From positions 17,541,001-17,605,000 of the forward strand of contig OX637394.1 in assembly GCA_951799425.1 (NCBI GenBank): 64,000 nucleotides of DNA, given 5' to 3'. Positions 12,401 through 21,973 of this stretch are shown here, piece by piece; positions within the stretch are counted from its first letter, which is position 1, and every line of letters begins with the position of its first letter. Under the pieces are notes generated by a model. It ran no database searches. It saw only the letters and a list, made by a program, of their open reading frames with translations, and was not told where the DNA came from. A program made the position numbers and the translations under genes. The DNA comes from Ilex aquifolium (lineage: Eukaryota; Streptophyta; Magnoliopsida; Aquifoliales; Aquifoliaceae).

Positions 12401-15400
12401 GATCATGCACTAAAGTGCTAATTAAATTTGCACGATATTCTATTGTTACTGCCTTTTCTATTGTTCGAATGAGTCTGTTCCTGTACTTTTGTGCTTTAAT
12501 AATTCATCTAATTAGCTCGTTATTTCATTTGACAGGTTCATACATAGATACCTTCAGTTATGTTTTGTTATGTAAAAGTGGCCATGACGGAATGGGCAGT
12601 CATTGGTTAACGTTAGAATGACTTTACTCATTTAGATGTTATAATGAATATATCCTTACGATGATTACAGGTTATGTAGCAATAAGCGATCTAGCATAGC
12701 AAAACGTAAAAATAAAAAAACACCCAACCCTGTTGGTAGAAAGAAAAATGACAATTCTACCCCTTGTACCTCCTCTTCTGGCTCTTGTCTTCTTTCTTTT
12801 CATGTGGTTCAAGAGAGATTCAACCACTGGTTTTGCTAAGGACCACAGTGGTTCTACCAATGATGAAGGAATAGCCACACCTCTCACATACACATGGTAA
12901 ATCTCTCCTAAATTCAGGGCAATGGTCAAACGAGACCTATCGTCAATTGGACTAGACCCAGCAAATGCATGTACTAGTTGTGTCCGTGTCCTACTTTTTT
13001 AAAGTTTTCCATGTTAGTGTGTCTGTCTCATACTTTTCGTATCTCGTGGCCATGTTTGTGTTTCGTAAGATACCTGTTAAGAGTATTAGGGTAGTATGTG
13101 TAAGTTGTCTATAGTAAGAGGGTGTATGTGTAATTATTATTATTGTGAGTTTAACTATAAATACAAGTGATGTATGAGAGCTAGGTTAAGCTTTTAACCT
13201 CTCTCTGTCTTCCCTCTTAATGTTGTCTCTCATATTATGTTAATCTTCCAATCTTAACATGGTATCAGAGCAATACGATCATAAATATATATTCTAAATT
13301 AATTTTTTTGTTCGTACTGTTGGTACTGGTGGTACTGTTTGTGATCATCGTTTTGTTGTGTGCGGTGGTCGTGTGGTGGTGGTGTGCTGTGGTGGTGAGG
13401 CGGTGCTGCCTTGCGCCGTCGAAGACCAGAGGGGTCCTCTGGAACCCTAATCGAAGAAGACGAGGTGGTCCGGATCAGATCGGGTCAAGCCCGAAACCCT
13501 AAATTATTTTATTTTCGGTTCAGGACCTCCAGCCGGTCCGGTTTAGGGTTCTAATCCGGTTTTCCAGACCGGTTCAGCGGTCCAGAAGGTTCAGCGGTCC
13601 GGTTCAGTGTTCCAGACCGGTTTTCCAGACCGGTTCAGTGGTCCAGAGGGCTCAGCCTGCCCGGTTCAGTGGTCCAGAGGGCTCAGCCTGCCCGGTTCAG
13701 CGGTTCAGGAGCTCCAGCAGTCCGGTTCAGTGGTTCCAGCCCATTTTCAGGCCGGTTCAGTGGTTCCAGCCCAGTTTTTAGACCGGTTCAAGGCCGGTTC
13801 CACCTGTTTTGTCTCCGGTTCAGACCGGTTCAGCGGTCCAGCAGCTCCCTTTCCTTCGGTTCAGCGGTCCAGCAGCTTCTTAGTTGCTATTTGTTGAATT
13901 ATAATGGATCCCAAGCAAGATGTTGGGTCCCTTACTCCATTTTTGCCACCTACTTCTACTCCGACTATTATCAATGGTCCTCTGACCTCTGTTAAACTCA
14001 ATGGAACCAATTATACTTTATGGTCTCGATCCGCTCAAGTCTTTCTTCGAGGCAAAGGATTTAAGAAGTATCTGGTGGACCCAAAACCCAAGGAAGATAC
14101 TCCTGGGTATGATCAGTGGGAACAAGAGGACGCGCAAATCATTTCTTTACTATTGAATAGTATTGAGCCTAGTATTAGTTCTACTTTGCTCTATCTTGAC
14201 ACTGCCAAGGAGGTATGGGATCACTTGGCTACTATGTATTCTGGTAAGGGTAATTTTACCCGAGCTTATGAGGTGTGCCAGGAGTACTTCCGGCTGGAAC
14301 AAAGTACTCTACGTGTTGAGGATTATTACTCTCAGATTCGGGGAGTCTGTGAGGAGATGAAGACCTATCATCCGTTTACTACTGATGCAGCAGTTTGGAA
14401 GAAGCAACATGAGGACATGAGTGTTGTTAGGTTTCTAGTAGGGTTGAAACCCGAATATGAGGCTATTCATTCTCAGGTTTTGGGTGGTTCTAGTCTTCCC
14501 TCACTACTTGAGGTGTTCTCTCGTGTACAGCGTGCTACGTTGTCTGCTTCAGGCAACCATCATGGTACCCCCACTGATCGCTCAGCTCTTGTTGTTCCTA
14601 GTAGTCACAGTGATGGTCATCGAGGTGGTCGTGGTGGTCGTGGTAGTCGAGGAGGTCGTACAGGAGGTCGTACGGGTGGTCGTGGGGGCCGTAGTGGACC
14701 TCGTTCCTGTACTCATTGTGGCCGTGGAGGGCACACTGTTGATTTTTGTTGGGATTTACATGGAAAACCTTCTGGTGCTGCTAATCAGGCTTCCTATCAG
14801 GATGACACCTCAGTTGTTGCTTCTATAGCTCGGTCAGCTCCACCAGATACTGGGTCGGTTACTATTACACTGGGTCGAGAGGAGTATGCCCAGTTTTTAT
14901 CCCAGCAACAGGTTGTTCCATCTCCCTCCACTGCTACTTTTGCCCAGTCAGGTATTGCTTCCACTTGTTTATTGTCCTCCACTCGCAGTCCCTGGATCAT
15001 AGACTCTGGCGCTTCTGATCACATGACTCTGGCGCTTCTGATCACATGACTGGTGCGTCTGATGTTTTTTCTACTTATCAGTCTGCTACTTCCACACGTA
15101 GTGTTACTCTTGCTAATGGTACTTGTTCTAAAGTTTCAGGTTTGGGGACTACTCACTTGAATACTGATATGTCCCTATCTTCTGTCTTATTTGTCCCTCA
15201 ATTTCCTTTTAGTTTACTGTCCATTAGCAAGATTACTCGTTCTCTCAATTGTTCTGTAACATTTTATCCTTCCTATTGTGTCTTTCAGGATCTCAAGACG
15301 AAGAGGAAGATTGGTACGGGGCATGAAGCTGGTGGCTTATATTACTTTGATTTTGACTCACCTACTCGGGTTCTACAGACCTCGTTGTCCCCCTTTCAGT

Positions 15401-18400
15401 GGCATTGTCGTCTTGGACATCCCTCTCTCCAGAATCTGAAGCGTCAAGTTCCTGGTCTTCGTTGTGTGTCGTCTTTGTCTTGTGAAGCTTGTCAACTTAG
15501 TAAGCATCACCGTGTGTCATTTCAGTCTAGAGTCCATAATCGTGTGTCTAGTCCATTTGAATTGGTACATTCTGATGTATGGGGTCCAATAAATAATATT
15601 TCTTCTAATAAATATCCTTATTTTGTTTCATTTGTGGATGACTATTCTCGTGTGACTTGGTTGTTTCTGATGAAAGCTCGGTCTGAATTATTCTCTATAT
15701 TTGAGACATTCCGTAAGGAAATAAAAACTCAGTATGGTTGTCGTATCCGTATTTTACGTTCTGATAATGCTCGAGAATATGAATCTGATCATTTTTCAGC
15801 TTATCTTAGTAAAACTGACATTATTCATCAGACTTCTTGTGCTTACACATCTCCACAGAACGGTGTTGCTGAACGCAAAAACCGTCATTTGTTGGAAGTC
15901 ACCCGTGCCCTGTTATTCCAGATGAATATTCCCCGATATTTTTGGAGTGATGCTGTTCTTACTGCTTGTCATCTTATTAACCGTATGCCATCCTCTGTGT
16001 TAAATGGGCAAAGTCCATATTCTGTCATTTTTCCTAGTAAGTCCTTATTTTCCTTACCTCCTAAGATTTTTGGCTGTGTCTGTTATGTTCACAATTTGGG
16101 TCCTGGGTTTGATAAACTTGACCCTCGAGCTACTAAATGTGTATTTCTTGGCTATTCCCGCACACAGAAGGGGTATCGTTGCTACAGTCCTTCTCTGCGA
16201 CGATACTTTACTAGTGCCGATGTCACGTTTGAGGAATCTGTTCCATATTTTTCAGCACCCTCTCAGCCTTTGAATCTGGACTTTGGGTCATCTCCTGTAC
16301 CACCATGTACTTCAGATATTCCGCTGCCCACTGTGTTGCCATCTACTTTACCTCTCCGTGTCTACTCTCGCCGTCCTCGCCCATCGACTGAGGTGCCCGT
16401 ACCGTCTTCCTTGTCGTCTGCTGATCCTGGTCCATCAGGTAATTTAGACTCTCTACCTATTGCTCTTCGAAAAGGTACTCGTTCGTGTGTTACTAATCAT
16501 CCCATTGCTCATTTTGTTTCATATGATGCCTTATCTCCTGTCTTCTCTTGTTTTACCTCTCAATTATCTACTATATCTATTCCTAAGCGTTTACAGGATG
16601 CATTATCTCATCCGGGTTGGAGGAAAGCTATGGAGGATGAGATGGATGTCTTACATCATAATGGGACTTGGGATCTTGTTCCTTTACCTCCTGGTAAACG
16701 AACTGTTGGTTGTCGTTGGGTGTATACTGTTAAGTTTCATCCGGATGGTTCTGTGGAGCGTCTCAAAGCCCGGCTTGTTGCAAAGGGCTTTACTCAGACT
16801 TATGGTGTTGATTATGAGGAGACTTTCTCTCTTGTTGCTAAAATTTCCTCTGTTCGTATCTTGATTTCTTTGGCTGCTAATCTTGATTGGCCCTTGTTTC
16901 AGTTAGACGTCAAGAATGCCTTCTTACATGGTGACTTGGTTGAAGAGGTATACATGGAGCAGCCACCTGGGTTTACTGCTCAGGGGGAGTATAGTAAGAG
17001 TGTATGTCGGTTAAAGAAATCTTTGTATGGTTTGAAGCAGTCACCGAGGGCATGGTTTGGTAAGTTTTCAGATGCAGTTTTGGAGTTTGGTCTTCTTCGA
17101 TGTCAGACAGATCATTCTGTGTTTCATAGACAGACAGATGCTGGATATGTGCTATTGGTAGTCTATGTAGATGATATTGTGATTACTGGGAATGATTCTG
17201 AGGGGATTGCCAAGTTAAAAGTATTCTTGCAGGATCGATTTCACACTAAGGATTTGGGAAAACTCAGGTCTTTCTTGGGTATTGAAGTGGCTCGATCTAA
17301 ACAAGGTATTTGTTTATCCCAGAGGAAATATGTGCTTGACATGCTAGAGGAAGCAGGTTTGCTGGGTGGCAAGCCTATTGATGTTCCTATGGATCCGAAT
17401 CAGAAACTATTGATGGATGATGGTGCACTGTTTGAGAATCCGGGTCGGTATCGCAGATTGGTTGGGAAGCTCAATTATCTCACTATTACTCGACCGGATA
17501 TTTCTTATGCAGTCAGTATAGTAAGTCAGTTCATGGGGTGTCCTAGAGTACCACATTGGGAGGCAGTTACTCGTATTCTGCGATATCTCAAACGAGCTCC
17601 TGGACTTGGATTGTTATATCGAGTTAATGGACATCTTAGAGTGGAAAGTTTCTCAGATGCTGATTGGGCTGGCTCTCCTTCTGATCGGAGATCAACCACT
17701 GGTTATTGTACTTTCTTAGGAGGTAACATTGTCTCATGGAAAAGTAAGAAACAATCCGTGGTAGCGAGATCCAGTGCTGAAGCTGAGTATAGGGCAATGA
17801 CACATACGACGAGTGAGTTGACTTGGTTACTACACTTCCTCCAAGAAATTGGACTTCCAGTTCAACATCCTTTACAGTTGTTCTGTGACAACCAGGCAGC
17901 TATCCATATCGCTGCCAATCCTGTGTTTCACGAGAGAACCAAACACATTGAGGTTGATTGTCACTTTATTCAGGACAAGATAGTAGCTGGGGAGATTACA
18001 ACTCCATTTGTGAAATCTGAAGATCAGCTTGCAGATATGTTTACCAAAGCATTGAGTCGTACACGTCTTACAGCGATTTGTTCCAAGCTTGGATTATATG
18101 ATATATATAGTCCAGCTTGAGGGGGAGTGTTAAGAGTATTAGGGTAGTATGTGTAAATTGTCTATAGTAAGAGGGTGTATGTGTAATTATTATTATTGTG
18201 AGTTTAATTATAAATACAAGTGATGTATGAGAGCTAGGTTAAGCTTTTAACCTCTCTCTGTCTTCCCTCTTAATGTTGTCTCTCATATTATGTTAATCTT
18301 CCAATCTTAACAACACCAAAGGCCTTCGATGTTCCTCCCAATACCCCTTGATCAAAAACATGGATACCCAATAATTGAAAATTGATTCTGATCAAACATT

Positions 18401-20831
18401 TCCTCTCTCTGAAATAGAGTTTAGTTTCTCCATAATAGTATATTAGTAGAAGGCTTAGGTTGTGACTTGATCCAATAGAGTCAGAATACCTTTATATCTA
18501 AAAGAAATAGTGCTCGATGAAATGATCCAGATTCCACACTATTATGTGGACAGAGAGAGTTGCTCAGCAAAGCTGTGCATTCAGTGTTTTTATGGAGGAA
18601 CCAGTGTTATCAAAATCAGACCTGGTGAACTGGACCCTAAATCGGTTTGATTCTACTATTAGATCGTCTACGTAATTGAACCGTAAGAACTGACCGATTT
18701 TTGAATAAATTGGCAAAATTGAGCGGTTTGAAGAACCTGGGCGGTTCAAAGCTGAGTAGTATAAAAAATCCCAATTTGGGCAAAATTTAACCTAAATCAT
18801 CAAATCTCATCTCTCCTCTCACATACCAACCAAGATGGACGCCTCCACCCACTCGATTCTTCCTCTCCTCTAAGTCCTCTCTCTCTCTCTTTTGTCTAGT
18901 TAGATCACCGAAGAGCTGAAGATCCTTCACTCTTCCATGTCCATTAGCCCGATTAGGACTCCTCTCCGGTGTTTCATGTGTGAGTTCCTATGGTTTTGTG
19001 GTCCCAAGTTCAATAATAGGGGCTTTATGTTTGTCGGCTTCATGAGAGGTCGTTAGTGACAGCGGTAGGTAAAGAAGGGGGAAAGGGATTAGAAAAGGGG
19101 AAAAATAAAAATGAAGATGGGGGAGTGGAGAAAGAAGTGGAAGAGAAGAAGAGACACTATAAGTGATTAGGGAGTAGGTGATAGTGACAGTAATAGGTGA
19201 TTGGGGAGTAATTTGTGGTCTTTTATAAATATCATATTTTTTTTAGCTTATTTATTATGTTATATATATATATTTATTTATTAAACCACCGGTTTGACTA
19301 ATTGACTCAACAGTTGAACCAGTGATGCATTAACTCGGTCCCCCTAAAGGTTTGATGTCTGGTCCGGTTCTGATAATGGGAGGAACCTTTCTCGAAAGAA
19401 ATAGAAAGAGACTTAAAAAAATAATGACGGAGTGATGGGAAACCTTAGTCTATATGTTGCTCACGAGTATATAAGCACTAGTTAAAGCGTTTCTCTCTCA
19501 CCAACATTTTAGAAGTTGCTCTAAATTTGAGACATTATGCATGGAAACGCACTCAAAAAAAAAACCAACATTCAGTTCAAAATTATGCAGAAAACCCAAG
19601 ATTCAGCAAAAAGACAAAGCAATTTCTGAGCACTGGTTTTTCAATTGTAGAGACACTAGAAGAAGGCAGTTTTGTGCTTGTAAGCTTTGGATCAAACCTA
19701 ATCCTGTTCAGTGATTTCAATTGATTTTCTGCTCTATTTTTTGGTTCAACTTTGTGCAAATTCTTGGTGGCTTGGTAAAATGGGGCATATGAATGTGTGG
19801 CAAGGGAAATTTGGTCATTAAGAAAGTCAAATTCTAGGGAAACAAATCAAGCCCATGCCAACGTCACATTTCTGGCGTGCCTGGTGCACAATTTCTGTCA
19901 ATTGGGATGGAAACTTTACAGTTTTACTATTCTTCAAAAACACAAGGAGGTCGCTTATATTTCTAAAACACTATGGGGGTGTTTCTAGACCAAACACAAG
20001 GGTATGAGACGTAATTACCCATAATAAAAGAAATAATAAGTATGTATGCATAAATTTGTGGCCTAAGTGGAGGAATACAGATTTTTTTTTGTTGGGCCCT
20101 AAAACATTTTGTAACAATTCAAGTAAAGTTTTGTAGCTTGGTTTTTTTACTTAATTTTCATTTGAATGCTTAATTCATTTATTTTGTGTTGGCAACTTGA
20201 ATACTACTCCATGTTTGCAGCCTCGGTGCATTTAGCCTCAACTATGTTACTAATGAAAATAAACAGGGAATATAATGGCAAGTTTTCTATCTAATGGAAC
20301 CTTCTGCATTTCATATTTCTTTGAAATCTGAGTAAGCTCCACATTGTTTTGGTACTCTTCTTTTATCCTTGCCACCTCGTCATCAACAATTTTCCGGTTT
20401 GCTCCGAATATTGAACTATCCACTCTGCTTCTATACCCCACTGAAATGAAGGGAAAACAGAAAAATCACAAAGAAGTCAATAAACAATATAAGGGTGCAA
20501 AAGTTCGAGTGTTTTTTCTTTCAGTTGAATATAGCAACAGATTATTCTGCTTTCTTGTTCTTAAATATGTACATTAGGAATCCTGTTGTTTGTCATTTCT
20601 TCAGCATCATTCTTATTTCTTCCTTTAAAAATTGAAAGTAATATGAAGCTTACTCATTTTACCAGGTCCCACGAAAGATAACGTACTAGGATTATTAACC
20701 TGGTGAAGAATTGAAATGAGGGTAAGCATATCCCCAGGCTTCAAGGATAAGCCAAGCCGGATCCATTTTATGGCAATCAAGCAAACTTCTCTTGATGCAT
20801 CCTGGATCACCACCACCCTTTGAGTCTCCAT
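6417..20831 (-). CDS. USP-domain receptor-like cytoplasmic kinase with DFG changed to GFG, nine exons
   Basis: Exons on the minus strand: 20831-20654, 20440-20301, 12393-12296, 10869-10649, 10275-9631, 8950-8802, 8695-8477, 7906-7757 and 6647-6417. All borders are GT/AG and all phases agree, giving 2031 nt (676 residues plus TGA). Residues 1 to about 200 form a USP-like domain (start [35 protein letters not shown] in exon 3). A serine-rich linker follows, then the family signature [13 protein letters not shown] (also seen as CxxC in relatives), then a kinase domain from about residue 328. The ATP-site lysine is present (VAVK) and so is HRD (HRDLRPRN, about residue 460). The DFG motif reads GFG (about 480-482) and the glycine loop is altered (GENGGVF). 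APE is intact (YLAPEY). This matches the RLCK group annotated as 'inactive protein kinase SELMODRAFT_444075-like'. The GFG change predicts loss of Mg-ATP chemistry, so a signalling scaffold role is inferred. The start at 20831 is preferred; an in-frame ATG at 20888 is possible. Intron 2 is 7.9 kb and contains a copia element and a Mutator-like element. Confidence 0.88.
13075..13259 (+). repeat. 5' LTR of copia element (185 bp)
   Basis: It starts TGTTAAGAGTATTAGGG and ends CCAATCTTAACA. Compared with 18128-18312 it differs only at g/a (GTAAGTTG versus GTAAATTG) and c/t (TTTAACTATA versus TTTAATTATA). The short inverted ends TGTTAAG...CTTAACA are exact. Confidence 0.97.
13156..13163 (+). promoter_or_regulatory. 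LTR TATA box
   Basis: TATAAATA lies in the middle of the 5' LTR, about 80 bp after its start. This is the expected place for the retroelement promoter, and the box is kept in the 3' LTR. Confidence 0.55.
13260..13271 (+). other. Primer binding site (initiator tRNA-Met)
   Basis: TGGTATCAGAGC directly abuts the 5' LTR. It is the standard copia primer site, complementary to the 3' end of initiator tRNA-Met. Confidence 0.95.
13504..13890 (+). repeat. Degenerate tandem repeats in copia leader
   Basis: The untranslated leader between primer site and gag is built from variants of CCGGTTCAGYGGTCCAG. One 31-bp unit is repeated exactly at 13631-13661 and 13662-13692. Small open frames here are by-products of the repeat. 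Confidence 0.85.
13904..15049 (+). CDS. Copia gag plus start of protease, cut by frameshift
   Basis: A 381-residue frame starting [13 protein letters not shown]. The N-terminal part is a UBN2/copia gag domain ([37 protein letters not shown]). An RGGRGGR-rich stretch follows (about residues 245-265), then a CCHC zinc knuckle, [19 protein letters not shown]. The frame then reaches the protease active site [11 protein letters not shown] and ends a few codons later. The cause is a 23-bp tandem duplication that shifts the frame, so this protein is severed from pol. Normal copia elements encode gag and pol as one polyprotein. Packaging protein and zinc knuckle look intact; the protease is not. Confidence 0.93.
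   Translation: MDPKQDVGSLTPFLPPTSTPTIINGPLTSVKLNGTNYTLWSRSAQVFLRGKGFKKYLVDPKPKEDTPGYDQWEQEDAQIISLLLNSIEPSISSTLLYLDTAKEVWDHLATMYSGKGNFTRAYEVCQEYFRLEQSTLRVEDYYSQIRGVCEEMKTYHPFTTDAAVWKKQHEDMSVVRFLVGLKPEYEAIHSQVLGGSSLPSLLEVFSRVQRATLSASGNHHGTPTDRSALVVPSSHSDGHRGGRGGRGSRGGRTGGRTGGRGGRSGPRSCTHCGRGGHTVDFCWDLHGKPSGAANQASYQDDTSVVASIARSAPPDTGSVTITLGREEYAQFLSQQQVVPSPSTATFAQSGIASTCLLSSTRSPWIIDSGASDHMTLALLIT
15004..15049 (+). repeat. 23-bp tandem duplication at the protease active site
   Basis: 15004-15026 and 15027-15049 are identical and begin CTCTGGCGCTTCTGATCA. The length is not a multiple of three, so the reading frame changes inside the DSG protease motif. Confidence 0.96.
15046..18120 (+). CDS. Copia pol: protease remainder, integrase, reverse transcriptase, RNase H
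   Basis: An open frame of 1024 residues with no internal stop. The order is: rest of protease; GAG-pre-integrase zinc finger ([10 protein letters not shown]...CEACQLSKH, about residues 118-155); integrase core with catalytic Asp in [10 protein letters not shown], Asp in [10 protein letters not shown] and Glu in [10 protein letters not shown]; reverse transcriptase ([23 protein letters not shown], catalytic YVDDIVITG); and RNase H ([49 protein letters not shown]). All catalytic residues seen are present. The apparent start is created by the duplication; the frame is really the downstream part of a gag-pol polyprotein. It stops at a TGA just before the polypurine tract. Confidence 0.95.
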   Translation: MTGASDVFSTYQSATSTRSVTLANGTCSKVSGLGTTHLNTDMSLSSVLFVPQFPFSLLSISKITRSLNCSVTFYPSYCVFQDLKTKRKIGTGHEAGGLYYFDFDSPTRVLQTSLSPFQWHCRLGHPSLQNLKRQVPGLRCVSSLSCEACQLSKHHRVSFQSRVHNRVSSPFELVHSDVWGPINNISSNKYPYFVSFVDDYSRVTWLFLMKARSELFSIFETFRKEIKTQYGCRIRILRSDNAREYESDHFSAYLSKTDIIHQTSCAYTSPQNGVAERKNRHLLEVTRALLFQMNIPRYFWSDAVLTACHLINRMPSSVLNGQSPYSVIFPSKSLFSLPPKIFGCVCYVHNLGPGFDKLDPRATKCVFLGYSRTQKGYRCYSPSLRRYFTSADVTFEESVPYFSAPSQPLNLDFGSSPVPPCTSDIPLPTVLPSTLPLRVYSRRPRPSTEVPVPSSLSSADPGPSGNLDSLPIALRKGTRSCVTNHPIAHFVSYDALSPVFSCFTSQLSTISIPKRLQDALSHPGWRKAMEDEMDVLHHNGTWDLVPLPPGKRTVGCRWVYTVKFHPDGSVERLKARLVAKGFTQTYGVDYEETFSLVAKISSVRILISLAANLDWPLFQLDVKNAFLHGDLVEEVYMEQPPGFTAQGEYSKSVCRLKKSLYGLKQSPRAWFGKFSDAVLEFGLLRCQTDHSVFHRQTDAGYVLLVVYVDDIVITGNDSEGIAKLKVFLQDRFHTKDLGKLRSFLGIEVARSKQGICLSQRKYVLDMLEEAGLLGGKPIDVPMDPNQKLLMDDGALFENPGRYRRLVGKLNYLTITRPDISYAVSIVSQFMGCPRVPHWEAVTRILRYLKRAPGLGLLYRVNGHLRVESFSDADWAGSPSDRRSTTGYCTFLGGNIVSWKSKKQSVVARSSAEAEYRAMTHTTSELTWLLHFLQEIGLPVQHPLQLFCDNQAAIHIAANPVFHERTKHIEVDCHFIQDKIVAGEITTPFVKSEDQLADMFTKALSRTRLTAICSKLGLYDIYSPA
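18119..18127 (+). other. Polypurine tract
   Basis: GAGGGGGAG lies immediately before the 3' LTR, the usual primer for plus-strand synthesis. Confidence 0.9.
18128..18312 (+). repeat. 3' LTR of copia element (185 bp)
   Basis: Same length and ends as the 5' LTR, with two substitutions. It is followed by ACACC, the right copy of the imperfect target duplication. Confidence 0.97.
18603..19378. mobile_element. Mutator-like non-autonomous TIR element, copy 1
   Basis: A 776-bp element between perfect 9-bp direct repeats GGAGGAACC at 18594-18602 and 19379-19387. The left end AGTGTTATCAAAATCAGACC pairs with the right end GGTCCGGTTCTGATAATG. No coding capacity is seen. The 9-bp duplication points to the Mutator superfamily. 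It lies in the same kinase intron as the copia element. A relative is at 36815-37439. Confidence 0.8.
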
Positions 20832-21973
20832 GAACAATCCCTGGCTGTTTGAAACACTTGCTTTTTGAATTACCACAAACAGTTGCACATATGAAAGCTA
20901 AATCAAAGCCAGTATGAAAATTCAGATTAAAGGATTATGTAAGTTTTGACACAGTTGTTGCAAATAATAAATGTTGGTTCTTAGCAAATATTCGAATATG
21001 CGAAGGGGCATTTTTTCTTGTGTTGTTCTTGCTGAACAAGAAGTTGGTTCTTAGGTATTAGCTTATTGTCAAGTCCAAAGTAGAGCATCATAGTCATTGT
21101 CTACTCTTGGCTGTGTGTTATATTGGCAGAGAGGACAGATGGGGGTTTTCAGATGAAAACAATGCTTTCTTCCTCAGTACAATTGTTTTCAGTTACAAGT
21201 TTTGTGAGTTTGTGGGAAGGAAGGATCCAGCAGATGTTTTTGGAGAAGCTGCCTCTGTGCCTTAGGGTTGCAACATGATTTGGTAGGTATGGAAAGACTA
21301 ATATTACTTGGACCAAATTTACCGACCGAAGAAAACTAACAAACTCTATAAGGAAAAATTGCAACAGCAAAATTTAAAAAATTAATGTTACCATAAAACT
21401 TAATGGTCTCATTTTTATTATAGTGTCATGTTGGGATGATCTGTATAATTCATGAATCACAAATTTAATACTAAGATCTCGTTATTGTTAAACCAAACTT
21501 AATGCTCGGTCTTTTCATCGAATACAAATCTAAAATAAACGTCTCATTTTATAAAGATTCATGGTAATATGTGGGTAAAGTGATAAAATACCAAATATTT
21601 TATTGATGCAATTTCAATTAAACGTGTTTATCTTGTTAAATTTGAATTATTCAGGTGTAATAATAACCTAATTCTTTTATTATTCATGTTAATATATTAT
21701 CATTTTTGAATTTATGATGAGAATTAATCAGTTTTAATTTACTAATTTTGTTCAAATTCATATTAACGTGTATTACCGAGATAATCACGTTTGGAGTTTT
21801 GTGCCATTCCCACCCATACAGAGTTGGACAAACCCACACCTTTCGTTGTGCACGAAGCCAGCTGTACAAGATCCATTCGATACGAACCGTTCCAATATCA
21901 CTCTATGACACGCTAGGGCATTTGGTGGAGCTATAAACAATGGTTATATTATATGCCTTCCATGAGGATGGAA
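20832..21973. other. Upstream region of the kinase gene
   Basis: AT-rich sequence before the minus-strand start codon. It should hold the 5' UTR and promoter of the kinase gene, but no unambiguous TATA box was chosen. No gene or repeat was recognised, and the short minus-strand frame at 21149-21370 has no resemblance to a known family. Confidence 0.5.

Larger units (their letters stand above)
13075..18312 (+). mobile_element. Full-length Ty1/copia LTR retrotransposon
   Basis: A 5238-bp element with 185-bp LTRs (TG...CA ends) at both sides. It has an initiator tRNA-Met primer site, gag, pol in copia order (integrase before reverse transcriptase) and a polypurine tract. Flanks are ATACC (13070-13074) and ACACC (18313-18317), a target duplication with one mismatch. 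It sits in intron 2 of the kinase gene in the opposite orientation. The LTRs differ at two positions, so insertion was recent. The polyprotein is interrupted only by a 23-bp duplication at the protease. Confidence 0.96.

Noticed and set aside
12672..12929. 85-codon minus-strand frame in the kinase intron
   Set aside because: It sits between two kinase exons that already join in phase, resembles nothing in the family and has no splice support.
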